DNA from: Dysidea avara
Lineage: Eukaryota > Porifera > Demospongiae > Dictyoceratida > Dysideidae
Assembly (NCBI RefSeq): GCF_963678975.1
Contig: NC_089279.1
Coordinates: 31,336,660 to 31,400,659 of the forward strand
Direction of reading: 5' to 3'
Length of the DNA stretch: 64,000 nucleotides
Position numbers and translations under genes: made by a program. Below are positions 1-12,040 of the stretch, in pieces (positions within the stretch are counted from its first letter, which is position 1; every line of letters begins with the position of its first letter). The notes under the pieces were generated by a model. That model did not search any database. It was not told the origin of the DNA and was given only the letters and a program-made list of their open reading frames with translations.

Positions 1-159
1 GTTCAATTGATACCATGTTCAACTAATGACATCATTAATTATACAAAGAAAAACGGGCGAACTCAGAATCGTTACGTCATAACTTCACAATACGCCCTTC
101 TACAGGGGTATATGACAGTAGGATAACTCTCCTCAGTATATATATTATGAACTCTTGAT

Positions 160-333
160 GATATGCATGATCAACAAATTATTCGAGCTATATACAAAAT
201 GCTTATCAATTTTTCAGTTAGAGTGATTAACAACTGGAATTCTTTACCCCAATCAGTGATTGTCTCCAACTCCCCTAATCAATTTAAGAATCTGCTGGAC
301 AGACACTGTAGTAATGTAATGTATGAATTTTAA
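160..333 (+). pseudogene. 3' end of a CR1/Jockey-like LINE reverse-transcriptase ORF
   Basis: A short open frame ending at TAA 331-333 reads FSVRVINNWNSLPQS followed by NQFKNLLDRH. This is the usual C-terminal signature of non-LTR retrotransposon polyproteins (R-V-x-N-x-W-N-S-L-P ... F-K-x-x-L-D). Only about 50 codons are visible and the element is cut by the window edge or truncated. Family placement is from memory of the motif; no reverse-transcriptase core is present here. Confidence 0.6.
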
Positions 334-2097
334 CGGGTAATCGTGTGGATGTACAGGCTATGCCTCTATCCAAATTTACAATTACACATATGAAGAAGTT
401 TGCGGACATTTGCTATACTTTTGTCCATGGCAAAAATGCCAGCTGGAACAGGCATGTCCAATACATTTTGATTGATAAACTATCAAAAATTAAATTAATT
501 ATCGTGTACCGCCTACCTCGAGTCTGTTTAGCAACTTTCCGAATTTGATACATGTAGAGAAACTCTCTGTGAGTACAATGATACCAAAAGAAGTCCAATT
601 CACGGAAATTTAGGTACGTCAAAATGGCCTAAACCGATCGGATGTAGCAAATTTCCCCATACATTTTGTATTGGGTATTTCGGGGGGCTGCAATAAAAAG
701 CGTAATGACCCGCGACACGTGATAGATACCTCGGATTCCGAACCAGATTAAAAGGAGCAGTGAATAGCGATTAAGATGAGCTATAGCCGAAGGAAATCAG
801 AGGAAATTTAAGTGCGTCATTTTAAGGTTGAAAATCACTTACTTTTTCTATGGCGAATTGAATGGAGGATATTTGGAAGGGAATGCTAAGAGGTATTTCG
901 ATGTCTTGGCAGCCATTAACCTTCACTTCATTAGTGTTACAATGAAACAAAAGCACTGCAAATTAGTTCTGCAGGTTAGTTTGCGAAAATTACAGTGTTC
1001 TGTGATTAAGTCAAATTATATCCGTTCCATGTAAAAACTTCTTCATATGATTAGTTCATTGCAATGCCATGGAGTTGACTCATTGGAACTTTTGAAAAGA
1101 CAATTCACATAAATGTAAATGATTTAGACCAAGCATTGTAATGAGAACAGTGACTATAATCTGTATACTGAATGCTCTATTAGAGTATATTACGATGACT
1201 ACTCTATTAGAGTATCTCGATCATTTTACAAATTCAAGTAGACAGCGTTACTGTACCACACATAATAGAATCTATGGCTGTAGTACTAAGCAGGGCTAGA
1301 ACCCATGGTGACATGGTGCTGGACCACTTTACAGCTCTAGTAACGTTTGAGTTGAAAATCCGGGGTGCCCAAACTCAGACCTGCTCAGCCTGTTGTTGAG
1401 CATTTTTACCGAGACAGCTGCCTCGGTTGCCTCAATGGTAGCTACGCCACTGCATATGCCAAAATAGCCAAGATGTAGAAAATCATGATCAAAGGTGGCA
1501 GTCAAGAAAAGACTGCATTCATCATCATCATCATTGCTATCCCACAATGTTATTGTCAATAAATTTTAGTAATGACAACATTTCTCTTTTATTGCATGTA
1601 ATTCATTTTTTTTACATTGTAAAATAATTTTCGTATACAAAATATATGGAAATTTCTTGCACAAAAACTTTTGGAATAGATGTAGAGATATTCTTAATAG
1701 AGCACGCATGTACACAAATTAAATACAAAATTATTGTTACATGAAAACTTTTATCACATAAAGTTTTTCGTGAAATAAAGCAAATTATGGCATGCACGTA
1801 CTATACCATCTAGGCTTAGTAACTAGTACCAATTATGCTTTCGAGCAACTGATGCTCTAAAATATCAACTGTAACAAGCACCCAAGAACTCCTAATTTTG
1901 ACACTCTTTTATGGCAACAACCAATGCAATTTTCAATTGTACTTAGCTAATTAAGTAATTACTTTATTACTTGTAACTCCTGGCCACTGGTACAGAACAC
2001 CAGTGGTACAGGATACCAGTGGACCATCAGTGTTGCTCCAGCAGCACTGTAAAGCTTTAATTAATAAATAGATAAATAAAATCAAGCCTATTTTATG
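334..2097. other. Gene-poor AT-rich stretch
   Basis: I see no convincing exon here. It contains two short copies (1171-1190 and 1195-1222) of a dispersed repeat with the odd palindrome ACTCTATTAGAGT, and a small hairpin around 1982-2022 built on CCACTGGTAC/CCAGTGG. The remaining open frames are short and lack splice context or recognisable motifs. Confidence 0.5.
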
Positions 2098-2660
2098 CTC
2101 AAGAATCAAGATGATGCTCAAGAGCTAACTGATATATAATTATCTGTATCATCTGACTGCTGTGTTAAATATAGTAACAAATCTATTAGAGCATCTTGAT
2201 CAGGGGCGGTGGAGCAGGCCAAAGAGTGAGGGGGCCAGGCCAGCTGTAAGTTGAAGACCAAAAAAAAAATGTCATAGCCTGCTGACAATAGCTGCTCTCC
2301 ACCAATTATATCTCCTTATTTGTAACTACACATAGTATACGTATAGCTAAGTAACTTGCTACACTGCTTCTCTGAATACTGTGACTGCTCTATTAGAGTA
2401 TCCAGATCCTGACTGTTCTATTAGAGTATCTCGATTTTTTCTGGCAAACAGTGTCCCATAAAAGTGGGGGGGGCCATGGCCCCCCTCCCCCCCCCCCCGT
2501 CTCCACCACCTATGATCTTGATCTTATTTCTGCAAAGTGTGCTATAACAGTAAAAATAATACACACTTTCTTGATATGAAATGCAGTAATAATGCACAGT
2601 GGGTTCATGTTTTGCTATATTTTGGCACACGTATTGTAAATTTTAATTTCATTCTTAATC
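2098..2660 (+). repeat. Dispersed repeat, copy 1 (CTATTAGAG family)
   Basis: This stretch is similar by eye to 13325-13560: both contain 'ctcaagagcta', a T-rich link, the palindromic core TCTATTAGAG(T/C)ATCTTGAT, then 'tttctgcaaagtgtg' and 'ttcatgttttgct'. Here extra material lies between the halves, including a C/G homopolymer tract near 2466-2500 and a segment (about 2235-2300) also related to the interior of the MITE at 5163-5591. It is probably an old non-autonomous element. Confidence 0.55.
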
Positions 2661-2758
2661 TCTCCAGGAAATCCTGGTATGCCCCTGAATCTTTAGTTTT
2701 AACAAAATAGTATTATGGTAGTACCCTGTACCCAAACAACACATTGTTGGCTACAAAG

Positions 2759-3195
2759 TTAGTCACCTTTAATAGGGACTTGATTGCCAGACACTGCAGA
2801 TGACTCAATCGCTTTAATCAACTTCCCCCAACTAGCAGAAGAGTCAGATTCAAGCCATATCTCCAGCATTTTATTACAGCACCACTTGACATTGGTAGGA
2901 TAGCCAGCCTCTATACTCCTCAATTCTCCACTAGGTATACCCAGTAGTGTTCCCATCTCTTTCCAATCTGCAGCATATTGTGGAGTGATGTGTTCATACA
3001 GATCTTTCAGTAATGGAGTAGTGGTAACTGTATAATGTTGAGTAGATAGCGACAGCTTTAGAACGGGAATTATACTTACTCTTCTTAGATGTTTTAAACT
3101 GTTGCAGTCCTTCATGTTCATTGTAGCCCATCTTGTAGCTGCGACCATGCAGTTTGAGAGGATCCGCACTGAGCCAGATTAATCCAACCCCACTG
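2759..3195 (-). CDS. Death-domain protein, last two exons (partial)
   Basis: The last exon (3027-2759, stop TAA) encodes a Death domain: LLKDLYEHITPQYAADW, then GTLLGIPSGELRSIE, then MLEIWLESDSSASWGKL, ending about 10 residues later. These six-helix adaptor folds mediate homotypic assembly in apoptosis and innate immunity. A tiny 52-nt intron (GTAAGT at 3079, ...ATACAG ending at 3028) joins it in phase 1 to an upstream exon 3195-3080, which is open throughout (GLIWLSADPLKLHGRSYK). That exon follows an acceptor CACTAG. The frame that reads straight through the intron is also open, so an unspliced alternative exists, but the spliced version has better splice signals. No further upstream exon or start codon was found, so the protein is partial. 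The domain style resembles the large Death-domain families of demosponges. Confidence 0.6.
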
Positions 3196-5154
3196 CTAGT
3201 GATAAGTTACACGTATCTGTAGATAGACTCTGCTGATAAAAACTAAGACGGCTTTGTTTTTGTTTGCAGCCACGCCCTAATTGTAGTAGGCATTCCAGTA
3301 TCCGAGATTTTTAAATAAAATTTTTTCCGTATATTCCCCAATAGAACCCTGGCACAAAATAACAACTCGTGTTTAACTTGGGATTGCTCCGTCGTCCGAG
3401 CTCCAATGAGGATGAAAATCGCTGTGGAGTTTGTCCACACGCTGATCATCATGAAAATCTTAGTTTTATCGTGCGTATTACATATAAGTAAGTTTTGTGT
3501 TGTTTTGTAATCTTTTCAAGCCTTGTAATGTATGTAGAATACTTTAAAACTTTAAAAACGTACTGTCGGGTGGAAGGTAGTCACTGGTGCTTACTTTATA
3601 GTGCATAGTTACTTCGCTCTGATTAGCGATTTTCAACTCCAGAGCAATTTTCTGATGGCTGTGTCATTAGCTCAACAGTACACCACTTCAAAGTCGGCAT
3701 AACAATACCATAATTGAAACCACAACTCCACCTTAAGTATTGTTGCATCATTGTGGCACCTCCACTTTAGTTGTTTACCTTTATAAGTTGTTAACTTGAT
3801 GTTTTTGCTTACTTGACATAGCCTCTTGCCTATAGGCATACACTATTGTATTGAGAAGTGTGTAGTAGGTGAAACATATCTGCTCACCACAAAGCATACA
3901 AAGATCACAGATCCAATATGATCTGAAGTTACTCTCATTACATGTACAAACTTGCAGCTAGAAGCAACTGCAGTTTCAAGATAGTCCAGATTGCTAGATG
4001 GCTTCCTGATTTAATTGTGCCGTTTTTCCCTTTAAAATGTATAGGGAGCCCTGGAGAAAAAAATGTATCTTTTTTCAGTTTTTAAGTACTGTGCATGCCA
4101 AAGTAGCTAATTCCAGCCCAAGAAACTATATTTTTCTGAGATCGGCAATCAATACTCTATCTATTGAGCATATAAAAAGTGCATTTTTCCAAAATTTAAA
4201 AATCGGGCTGGAATGCCTAATTGCAGTATTATGAAGTTTGTTTGGTGTTAACACCCGCAAAGTGCAGGCTAGTCTTTCCCTGCAAACCACAATTGCAGTG
4301 CTATAGGACCCAACAAATGACTGAGTCGAATAAGTGTCTGCAACTCAGTGCCTAAAATAATTTTTATTTAACACTGCACACTTCTCTAGGCTTCTATGTT
4401 TCAATGGCAAAGGAAACAACCTATTTTTGGAGTGTGTGGGGGGGGGGGGGGGGGGGCACTGCACATTCAGGGGCATAGCCATACTAACCGGCCATGATGC
4501 CAGGGCCAGGTGATACGGTAACTGTATTAATGTACAAGGACAGCACACCTAGGGTGCAAAGCTATGCATCTATATTATTATATGTCTTTAGGCATGGGGC
4601 TATAATCTCTTCTATTTATGGACATAGACAAGGTCAACTTTCCTCATGGCTCTCTTGTCTTTTAGCTAAACATATCAGTAGCTTTATGTACGGTTTTGTA
4701 TTTATAAAATAAAGCATGTATACAGAGCTAGATCATATGCATATTGGAATTTTCAAGCACTGTATGTAGATAAGGAACAGTGCAGTAAATCCCAGATGCA
4801 GGAGTTTGGGAGCAAAGCCCTCATTATATGCTAACAAAATTCTAATTTTGTAAAGGAAATCCAACATAGCTAAACACCTTTAAACTTCAAAACTGCACGT
4901 GTAAACTAACCAAGTTACAATCTGGACCTATACCAGCAAAGTAATAAATCATTACTTATCAACATTTACTTGTGCAAAAGATAATTCTAGTTATAAGAAT
5001 TGCATAGTATCTAAATAACCTTAGATTGCCATTCACAACACACTCAACACATGGTGACATGAAGTATGCTGCTTATGCTTATGTACATATATCATAGCGA
5101 GCATGCACATGCATAGCTACCAACTAAAGAAGATTTAAGCATGCAAGTATTATA
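3196..5154. other. Stretch without supported genes; G19 homopolymer
   Basis: No exon with convincing coding character was found. A run of 19 G occurs at 4438-4456. A plus-strand frame starting at ATG 3406 with a hydrophobic N-terminus runs into GTAAGT at 3488 and could be a signal-peptide first exon, but other frames of the same stretch are equally open. Confidence 0.4.
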
Positions 5155-5162
5155 GTGTGGGT

Positions 5163-5591
5163 TAGCGTTGAAACTGGGTCACTACTGCTGACCCGGATGA
5201 CCCACTGACCCGGATGTGACCCGGATTAATTAAAGCCGAGGCATGTGATAAGAGCTATGTTTCGGCTAGTCTCAAGCGAGCGAGCAAATGAGACTACGTT
5301 TTGAGCGTTCAATTCGTGGTGAGTAAAGCAACTTCAGCCTAGCTGTAGGTTGAAGACCAAAAAAAAAAAAAAAAAGGTCATCACCTACTAAAAATAGCTA
5401 CCCCTCAGGCTGAGCGTATGTTGGTAGCACAATAAGTAGGCGTGGCTCACAAAAGAGCTACGCGATAGCGTTTATAAGTTTCCACGTTGTCAAACGAGCA
5501 ATTTCGTGTCTCACGTGTTCCAATCCAGGTCAGACCCGGATAATTTGTAAACCGGGTCAGACCCGGATGACCCGACCCGGTTTCAACGCTG
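5163..5591. mobile_element. hAT-type MITE (429 bp) with 8-bp target duplication
   Basis: The ends form terminal inverted repeats: TAGCGTTGAAACTGGGTC on the left, and the complement of CAGCGTTGAAACCGGGTC on the right. They are flanked by a perfect 8-bp direct repeat GTGTGGGT (5155-5162 and 5592-5599). CAG-initial ends plus 8-bp duplications are diagnostic of hAT elements. Subterminal ACCCGGAT motifs recur in both ends. There is no transposase frame, so it is non-autonomous. An interior segment with an A-rich run (about 5340-5400) resembles 2235-2300. Confidence 0.85.
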
Positions 5592-5599
5592 GTGTGGGT

Positions 5600-6150
5600 C
5601 ATAAATTGTGTAGAACTGTTTATGTCAACACTGAGTTAATCCAGATCAGTACTATATGGCTTATAGCTCTATTAACTTTTTACATAGCTTATGAAACATA
5701 CAAATTTTAATTTTATCAGACTGCTTAAGCCCGGCTATTTGTAATGTACCAGATACTTGAATTGTTGTTTCCTTGTCCTTACCCATGCTTGTTTTCAGTG
5801 AAGATGGACATAGCTGCTTACGTATGTGAGCATGTGATATCATACTCTTGGTGATATATGATGTAATTTTATTATGGAATTTACCTAAATTTTAGCACTG
5901 CACAAGTCATTTTATCACTGCACACTTTAGCTTTAACACTGTAAAAATGTGCAGTGTTAAGGCCTTATTTTAGGCCCTGCTGCAACTGGGTTAACTATAG
6001 CTATGATCTTGCGTGAGCACAGAGCTGCTGTATGTAGGGGGTCAGCAACAGACTGATTTCTCCATAAATACTTGTTAAATTCAGAAAATCTCCATTGAGG
6101 TGATTTTTTTCCCTGATGCCAGACCACTCGAAATGATGTAGCTAATCGGC
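5600..6150. other. No gene seen
   Basis: AT-rich sequence with repeated 'cactgcac' words around 5895-5960. No exon or structured repeat is supported. Confidence 0.4.
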
Positions 6151-6154
6151 ATCT

Positions 6155-6290
6155 GATCATGATCAATAGTCACCAGCTAGCGTACATTTCAGCATTTGTT
6201 AGGGACCTCATCACAAATGGTCCCTTAAAGGCTTAAATGCTGGAATGGTCTAGCTTAACCTTCAACTGGAACCTAGGTTCTGTCTTCAAT
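6155..6290 (+). repeat. Dispersed repeat, inverted partner at 14550-14680
   Basis: The sequence around 'cagctagcgtacatttcagc' through 'ttctgtcttcaa' matches the reverse complement of about 14550-14680 (similar by eye, with a small indel). It lies just outside the left boundary of the segmental duplication. The partner lies just outside the boundary of the second copy in opposite orientation. Confidence 0.55.
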
Positions 6291-6439
6291 ATGACAAAGT
6301 CTCCGACCTGCCTCTCTGATAGCTAACATGCTGAACTGAACTATGATGATAAAAGATGTAGCACAAAATTTTGAAACAAAGTCAAGGGTAATGTTGGTCA
6401 GCACAGGAGCCATAATTATACTAATCTAGTTGATACAAA

Positions 6440-6900
6440 AGATACTGAAAGCAACAAAATCCAGGGAAGCTCTGGAATTAAAATCTTGATACAGCCTGCT
6501 TCAATCAACAGTGATCTTGCAAATCTCTTTGTCAAGTGACAAGCATTAGCCAGTTGAACAAGTGTGTTCACTGAATATAAAGTATCCAATCAGTTAATCC
6601 AGAGTGTTGAAGGTCATGCAATAAGAAGCCATACCAATCTTCCTTTTGAATTCTTGCAGCCAACACTGATATGTTGTGGGTATTAGTAGGGATAGCTGGT
6701 TGGTTCAAACACAGATGAAGTCATCACCAAGACAAAGATTTCACCAAGACAAAGATTGGTAGCTATAGGGATAGTACTAGGAGGGCTGACATTGGCAGCA
6801 AGTTTGCTGTAAATGTTGCTGAAATCCCACTATGATGAGCGAGACTGAATCATATCTCCAGGTATACCTGCCCTGATCAAGAGCAACTTCGGTCAAGATT
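6440..6900 (-). pseudogene. Decayed retroelement 3' fragment inside copy B
   Basis: This is the counterpart of 15110-15530. Read on the minus strand it carries remnants of the E-L-T-(I/V)-P ... A-R/A-Q-K-E-D segment that is intact at 53190-53702 on the plus strand. The frame is broken, and identification rests on similarity to the other two copies in this window. Confidence 0.4.
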
Positions 6901-8438
6901 GTTTTGGGTTGGGGGCTTGACAAAGAGCACATTTAGTTAGCTAGTTTGAATCTGTGGTACGTGGTTATTCTTGAGTAAAACCTGTACAATGCAACACAGT
7001 TGTGTACTCCTTAATAGACCTTATATCTACCATAACTTTCCAGATAAGTATGTAGCTATACATGTAACTGAGCCCCTGAGAAAACAGGGTTTTTCTTTCT
7101 GAAGAGAAGTAACATTTCAGTCAACTATAATGATTAATTATAATTAGTAGTGGCAATACAGATGTCAAAAGCAGACATGTGCGGTTCGGTTCCATTGCAA
7201 GTTTGGTAAAAGAACACAACAGATATGGCTTCCCCATACAGAGTGTATGGTTAATAATTGATGAATGATAAGATTTTAAAATACTTAACGGGTCAAGCAG
7301 CAATTAAGAGCTTCAGTAAATTCCATCCACGGGTTATTAAATAATGATGGCTCAGCTCAACATGTACATAGATCATCTGTGCATGCTGGACTACAGGTAA
7401 AGATAGTATCATTACAGATGTAATAATCATCATGTTGAAATAGAGGCTGCTTTAAATAACTTGCATTATAATTGTTTTTAATTGCAATTTCCCTAGAGAA
7501 CCTTTGTGTTATCATTTTTCTCACATTCATAGCTTCAAGGGTCTTTTCAGCATACATCATATCCCCTACCACATTACAGTACTGTAATTACATGTTTTCT
7601 GTAATAATACCAACTCAAAGGGATCAAAATGCATGTATGTATCTTTGTCAGCATGCTCCTTTTGTTAGCTTAACTTATCAGATTACTATGTTGAGTAACC
7701 CATCTAAGTGTACAAGCCAAGGAAATAACTTGCTTTTCTCACAATACCAGTAGCTAGGCATTAGTTAATAGTTTTAATCCACTTAATGTTTTCCATTATA
7801 GTATACAATCAATTACACAATGAATTTACATTATCAACACACTGAACCACCTGAACAACACACAATAAAAATATACGCAATACACTATGATATAATTCAA
7901 CAAACATAACACACTGATACAGGCTAAACACTACACACAAAATGATTACAGTATTATAAATAAGAAGTGGCATCATTAGCATAATAATATTAATTACGTT
8001 CACTGTTTATGGTGATAACTAAGTTTATAAATTTGTTGTCTGTTTTCTTTTTAAATTACTGATTGGGAGGTCCTGCTAGACTTTGGCTTCGTTTCTTTCC
8101 GGAGTCCGTTGTGTAGTAACAAAATGAGGTCATGGCTTCATCAGACGACATGCTTCTCTGGAAACCATAGGGAAAACCCAATGGAGGTGTGGCTCTTTGA
8201 AGACCAACAGAACAATGAGGACACATATCCACACATCCGGGGGAACCACGTTGTGAAAACACAATAGGCTGTGTGCTCATCATGGAATTGGGTATGGAGA
8301 TTGGAATAGTCTGTGGCGGACAAATAAATACATTCCCGGTACCAGCCAGTTGTGGTTGATGTGAATGTCTCTGTTGAGATACGTGTACGCCAGGGTGAGC
8401 GTGGCAGATGGTCTGGTGATCCACACCTGCAGGTACTT

Positions 8439-8484
8439 CCCCATAACTGTGACTCAGTGTGCCCCATAACGGTGACTCAGTGTG
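8439..8484 (-). repeat. 23-bp tandem duplication causing frameshift
   Basis: Two adjacent 23-bp units (8439-8461 and 8462-8484) differ at one base. The paralogous exon at about 16977 has a single unit. As 23 is not a multiple of three, the reading frame is lost. Confidence 0.85.
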
Positions 8485-8747
8485 CTATAATAGGAGTGAT
8501 TAGTAGGTGAACCCATAGAAGTTGAATCGTGATGCAATGGATGCTTCGGACTTGTCAGTGCCTGAGGGCTTGTTCCTTCAATTGCCAACTAAAAGAATTT
8601 TAAAAACATATTTTCAGCACAGCGACAGGTTTTGTGAATGTACTGTCTACCAAATACAATACACACAACCACATAAGGATTTTATTTTAGAATCAGTATT
8701 ATAAAACTAATATATTATGATCATCATATTAAAAGACCATTTTCACA

Positions 8748-9001
8748 CAGTGAAACCTCACTAGCAGCTTCCTCTTTAATAAGACCACCTCACTGCAGTG
8801 ACAATGGCCAACATGTACTTTATGACCTCATTAATAAGACCACATCATTTAGACCATACAGTGGAATCTCTCCTAACAAGCCCTCACAATTATAGACACA
8901 ACAGAAGACACCTCACAATAAGACAAAGTTTTGGGTCACAATGATTTTGGTCTGGCCAATAAAGTGTCCATTATGGTGGCCTTAGTAATGAGCTTTTACT
9001 G
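8748..9001. mobile_element. CAGTGAAACCTC-type MITE (copy B intron)
   Basis: The ends resemble inverted repeats, CAGTGAAACCTCAC on the left and the complement of CAGTAAAAGCTCATTAC on the right, with internal 'taagaccacctca' motifs. A second copy sits at the equivalent position in copy A (17266-17588), so insertion predates the duplication. Related sequences occur near 24975, 25690-25910 and inside 33407-34161. The termini look Tc1/mariner- or pogo-like. I could not define a clean target duplication. Confidence 0.5.
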
Positions 9002-10972
9002 TATATATTTAAAGTCACAGGAAGAACAGATATCTGATACATGTCATAGAAGTTTAGTGGGACATATGCTACATGACAACACTTGGAGGACTTCGCGGAT
9101 AAACAATACACCCTATGGTTTCCATAAGTGGTATGATCATGTCATGGTTTACATGTGGTGACTATGGACTGCCTAACAAACCACAACTATGTTGTTTACA
9201 TGTTCAATGCTTCCTTACTGGTTGAGACTTCTTGTACTGTTGTGCTAGTCTGTTCACCTGGTAGTATATTGCTTTACTGTGGTCAGTGTAGAAAAAGAAA
9301 GTCCCCATACCAGTATAACAGCCCCTGTGGACACACATAAATATATTAGCATAATACAATGCACACATTTTATAACTCAATTATGTAACATTGAATCACA
9401 AACTTGAGGCAAAGAAGACTTACAGAAAGACTGACAGAATTCCTACAGTAACAGTAGTCAGACAAAGCCGGCCCCTTCAACCCCAAACACATTCCACACT
9501 CTTCCTAGTACAAACTAGTGCTCAACAGCCTGAAAAACTAAGGCCAGCCTCAGACATTGTCTACATATGCAATCCCACTAGAGAGTGAAACACCTGTCTA
9601 AATGAATACTTAGTCAGTCAAGCAGATCTGAACAAAAACTATCAACGCCACACAGAAGCAGCATTGGTAGTATCAACAACTAGTACTGATAGAGCAAACA
9701 CACACGATCTTGTGTATACTCTGATTCTATCGACCATTATCTCTAGTCAAAATCATTAACAAACAATATCTAGGGTAGATACTGTGAGAGATACATAAAC
9801 AACTTTTAGCCATACAAAAATTATGTAATTAGACAAAGCCAAAAGCATGCATAATCCTAGTACGCTTCTGTATACACTTTTATTAAGGCTTGTAATAAAC
9901 ACACACAAAATGTTATTTACCTCCCAGTATCAATACTGAAGCACCAGTTGCTCAATCCATATCTGCGCAGTGATCTTATTGGCCATGAAACAAGTTGCTG
10001 ATCTGCATAACAAAAGACATCACACCACTGTGCACACAAGACCACCCACTGAACCACACAGCACATGCCAAACACACACCTCAACCCACAATCATTATAA
10101 GAACAATGTCTACCAATAAGCACATTCATAAACCTGACCCTAAACTTTTTATCACATTAGCTGGACACAAAGCAACATCCCAAATGCATACACCATATGC
10201 TTTAATGGTATATATAGCATAAATGCTAATGAATGACACGTACTATACGACATCAGGTTGTGAATTTTACTTTTACATCTCCAATACTATATCATCACAT
10301 TAATACATATTATTTCCTGCAACCTGCTGGCTGCTGGTAAGAAACTTCTTCTTCATCAATCAAAGACGTTACGAGGAAAGTTATGAAAAATTTAATAACG
10401 CTGTAACCAAAATGTAGCCACAGTTTACAAGCTAAGATAGTTGTGATTTCCATGTCACCTAAACACAGACACTTTGACACATTAAATGAAGCCATTATCT
10501 AATGACACTTTCCATTTAGCCCACTCTGGCAGTATCATAAAACACACTAGGTACAAATTAGACAGTATTAAAGTTTCAATATGGTTTAGGTAAGGTAATA
10601 CGACTGTTTCTATGTCCACTCAACACACACATGTACGTACATTAAGTTAGCGCCGGTCTTTATATTGACAACATGAAATGCACCCAGCGAGAAAGATTAT
10701 GTTACGTAGGCAATAGGAAAGAAACCATGCTGCTGGTATCAACTGTCTATTGTCCCATAATAAAGGAGGAATTAACAGAGCATGTAAACAACACAGAATA
10801 AAGTACTGCGCTCAAGTTAAGTTACATGTTATAGAGTTGTTAATGTTTAAACAATGCTCTATGATATCAAAGAATTATCTCAACACATCAAAAGGTTTAA
10901 AATTTCTATGAAATACTAAACCTTATATGACCATATTGACAAAGTGCTTAATTTGTTAATCATTCACTTTAA

Positions 10973-11712
10973 GGTTACGGGATAGTGAGCGACTGTCAAA
11001 CAAAAATTTTATTACGTAATTAAGGCGGGCTTGGTGTTGTTGTGTTTTGTATCAGCTGGTAACAGGCTTAAATTGTTGGGAGAATAATAGCGTGCTGACT
11101 GGACAGTTACAAGGTACAAGAAAACACACGTAACAGTACAAGATAACATAGATACAACACACTTAGCAACTGGCGCACCTGTAAGCGCATGCGTAGTTTT
11201 GCTGACTAATGGCGATATTTTCCTGAACCAAAAATCAGGACTGTCAAACTAGTTGTTAACATTTTGTATAAACAGACTACTAGTCTGGCTTCTTGTCTAG
11301 GTCCTGACGGAGCCATTTGTTAAAAATAATGTTTCTAGTGCTTGTGATATCAATTTAAAAATTAATTTTGTGACCACAGTGTCTTGCTTTAGGCCATATT
11401 GTAGTCATATTTCAGCAACTATACACATTATTCACAAATCCTCTTGTCAGTCCCTCACAAGTGATGTTCTTCAAACCTTAGAATTGTTAGTAAGTTCTCA
11501 TGGTTCTTCATTGGTCTGATTTTTGGTTCACAGTTTTCACTGTTTGGCATGGGGACAACTCATGTTTCCATAACAACATTTGAATTCCATGTCGATTTAT
11601 GAGAAGTTAAGAATGCATAAATATTTGATAACAATGCATTAAGAAAAATCAAACCCCTTATCATGAAAAATGATCGATAGTGTATATGTGGGGTTTACAG
11701 TATCCCGTAACC
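10973..11712. mobile_element. 740-bp TIR element at a TTAA site, present in copy B only
   Basis: The termini are GGTTACGGGATA and its exact reverse complement, flanked by TTAA at 10969-10972 and 11713-11716. The paralogous intron in copy A (about 19540-19560) reads straight across as an empty site. The duplication could be TTAA (piggyBac-like), TAA (Harbinger-like) or TA (mariner-like), so the superfamily is open. No transposase frame is present. Confidence 0.8.
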
Positions 11713-12040
11713 TTAATGTAATTTACATTTACACAAATTTCTCAATTCCTTTACTTACCAGAATTAGTAGAGTACAAAGTGATTGAGTCCTCGGACACAA
11801 CAAGGTCACATGAGCCACCCGTTTGTAGTTTTTGTGATTCTTTCAGCTTAGCGGTATATCTTGTTCCTAATAAGGATAAGAGACTTGTCACCTTCAGGTT
11901 TATCAAAACACATTAACCAACCAAACATGCTGGTAGCAGGTTACACTGGAATCCCTAAGTCTATCTAAGATTGGATAAAAGCTTTTACACTTGGTTACAC
12001 TAAACTACAAAGCTCTACAAATTCCAACTAATTATGTTGC

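Larger units (their letters stand above)
8056..11866 (-). pseudogene. Duplicated PTB-tail exon cassette of the docking-protein gene (frame broken in last exon)
   Basis: Four exons mirror exons 4-7 of the gene at 16593-21121 with the same lengths for the first three and the same phases: 11866-11759 (108 nt), 10002-9921 (82 nt), 9324-9219 (106 nt) and 8588-8056. Splice sites are intact (donors GTAAGT, GTAAAT, GTAAGG). The first three encode a complete IRS-type PTB domain (SWPIRSLRRYGLSNWCFSID, then GCYTGMGTFFFYTDHSKA). The last exon has a 23-bp tandem duplication (8439-8461/8462-8484) that shifts the frame into a TGA at 8456-8454, ending the tail early after YYSTLSHRYGAH. The rest of the ancestral frame downstream stays open. 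No PH-encoding exon or start was found upstream in this copy. It could be a dead duplicate or an alternative 3' cassette reached by splicing from exon 3 at 20005, since phases match. Confidence 0.8.
6400..12040. repeat. Segmental duplication, copy B
   Basis: Collinear with 15010-19865 by eye, including exons, introns, a MITE (8748-9001) and retroelement debris. Copy B is longer mainly because of a 740-bp transposon at 10973-11712 that copy A lacks. In gene orientation (minus) the duplicated block begins in intron 3 of the docking-protein gene and runs past its stop codon. Confidence 0.85.

Noticed and set aside
1288-1340. tRNA-like pattern on the minus strand (GTGGTCCAGCACC ... GGTTCTAGCCC)
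   Set aside because: Only box-like words; no cloverleaf could be drawn. At best an old SINE head.
3406-3487. Plus-strand hydrophobic frame (starts MRMKIAVEFVHTLII) running into GTAAGT, a possible signal-peptide first exon
   Set aside because: Other frames of the same stretch are also open and no second exon was found, so coding is unproven.
9155-9340. Plus-strand frames mirrored at 17743-17928
   Set aside because: Antisense shadows of PTB exon 6 and its duplicate.
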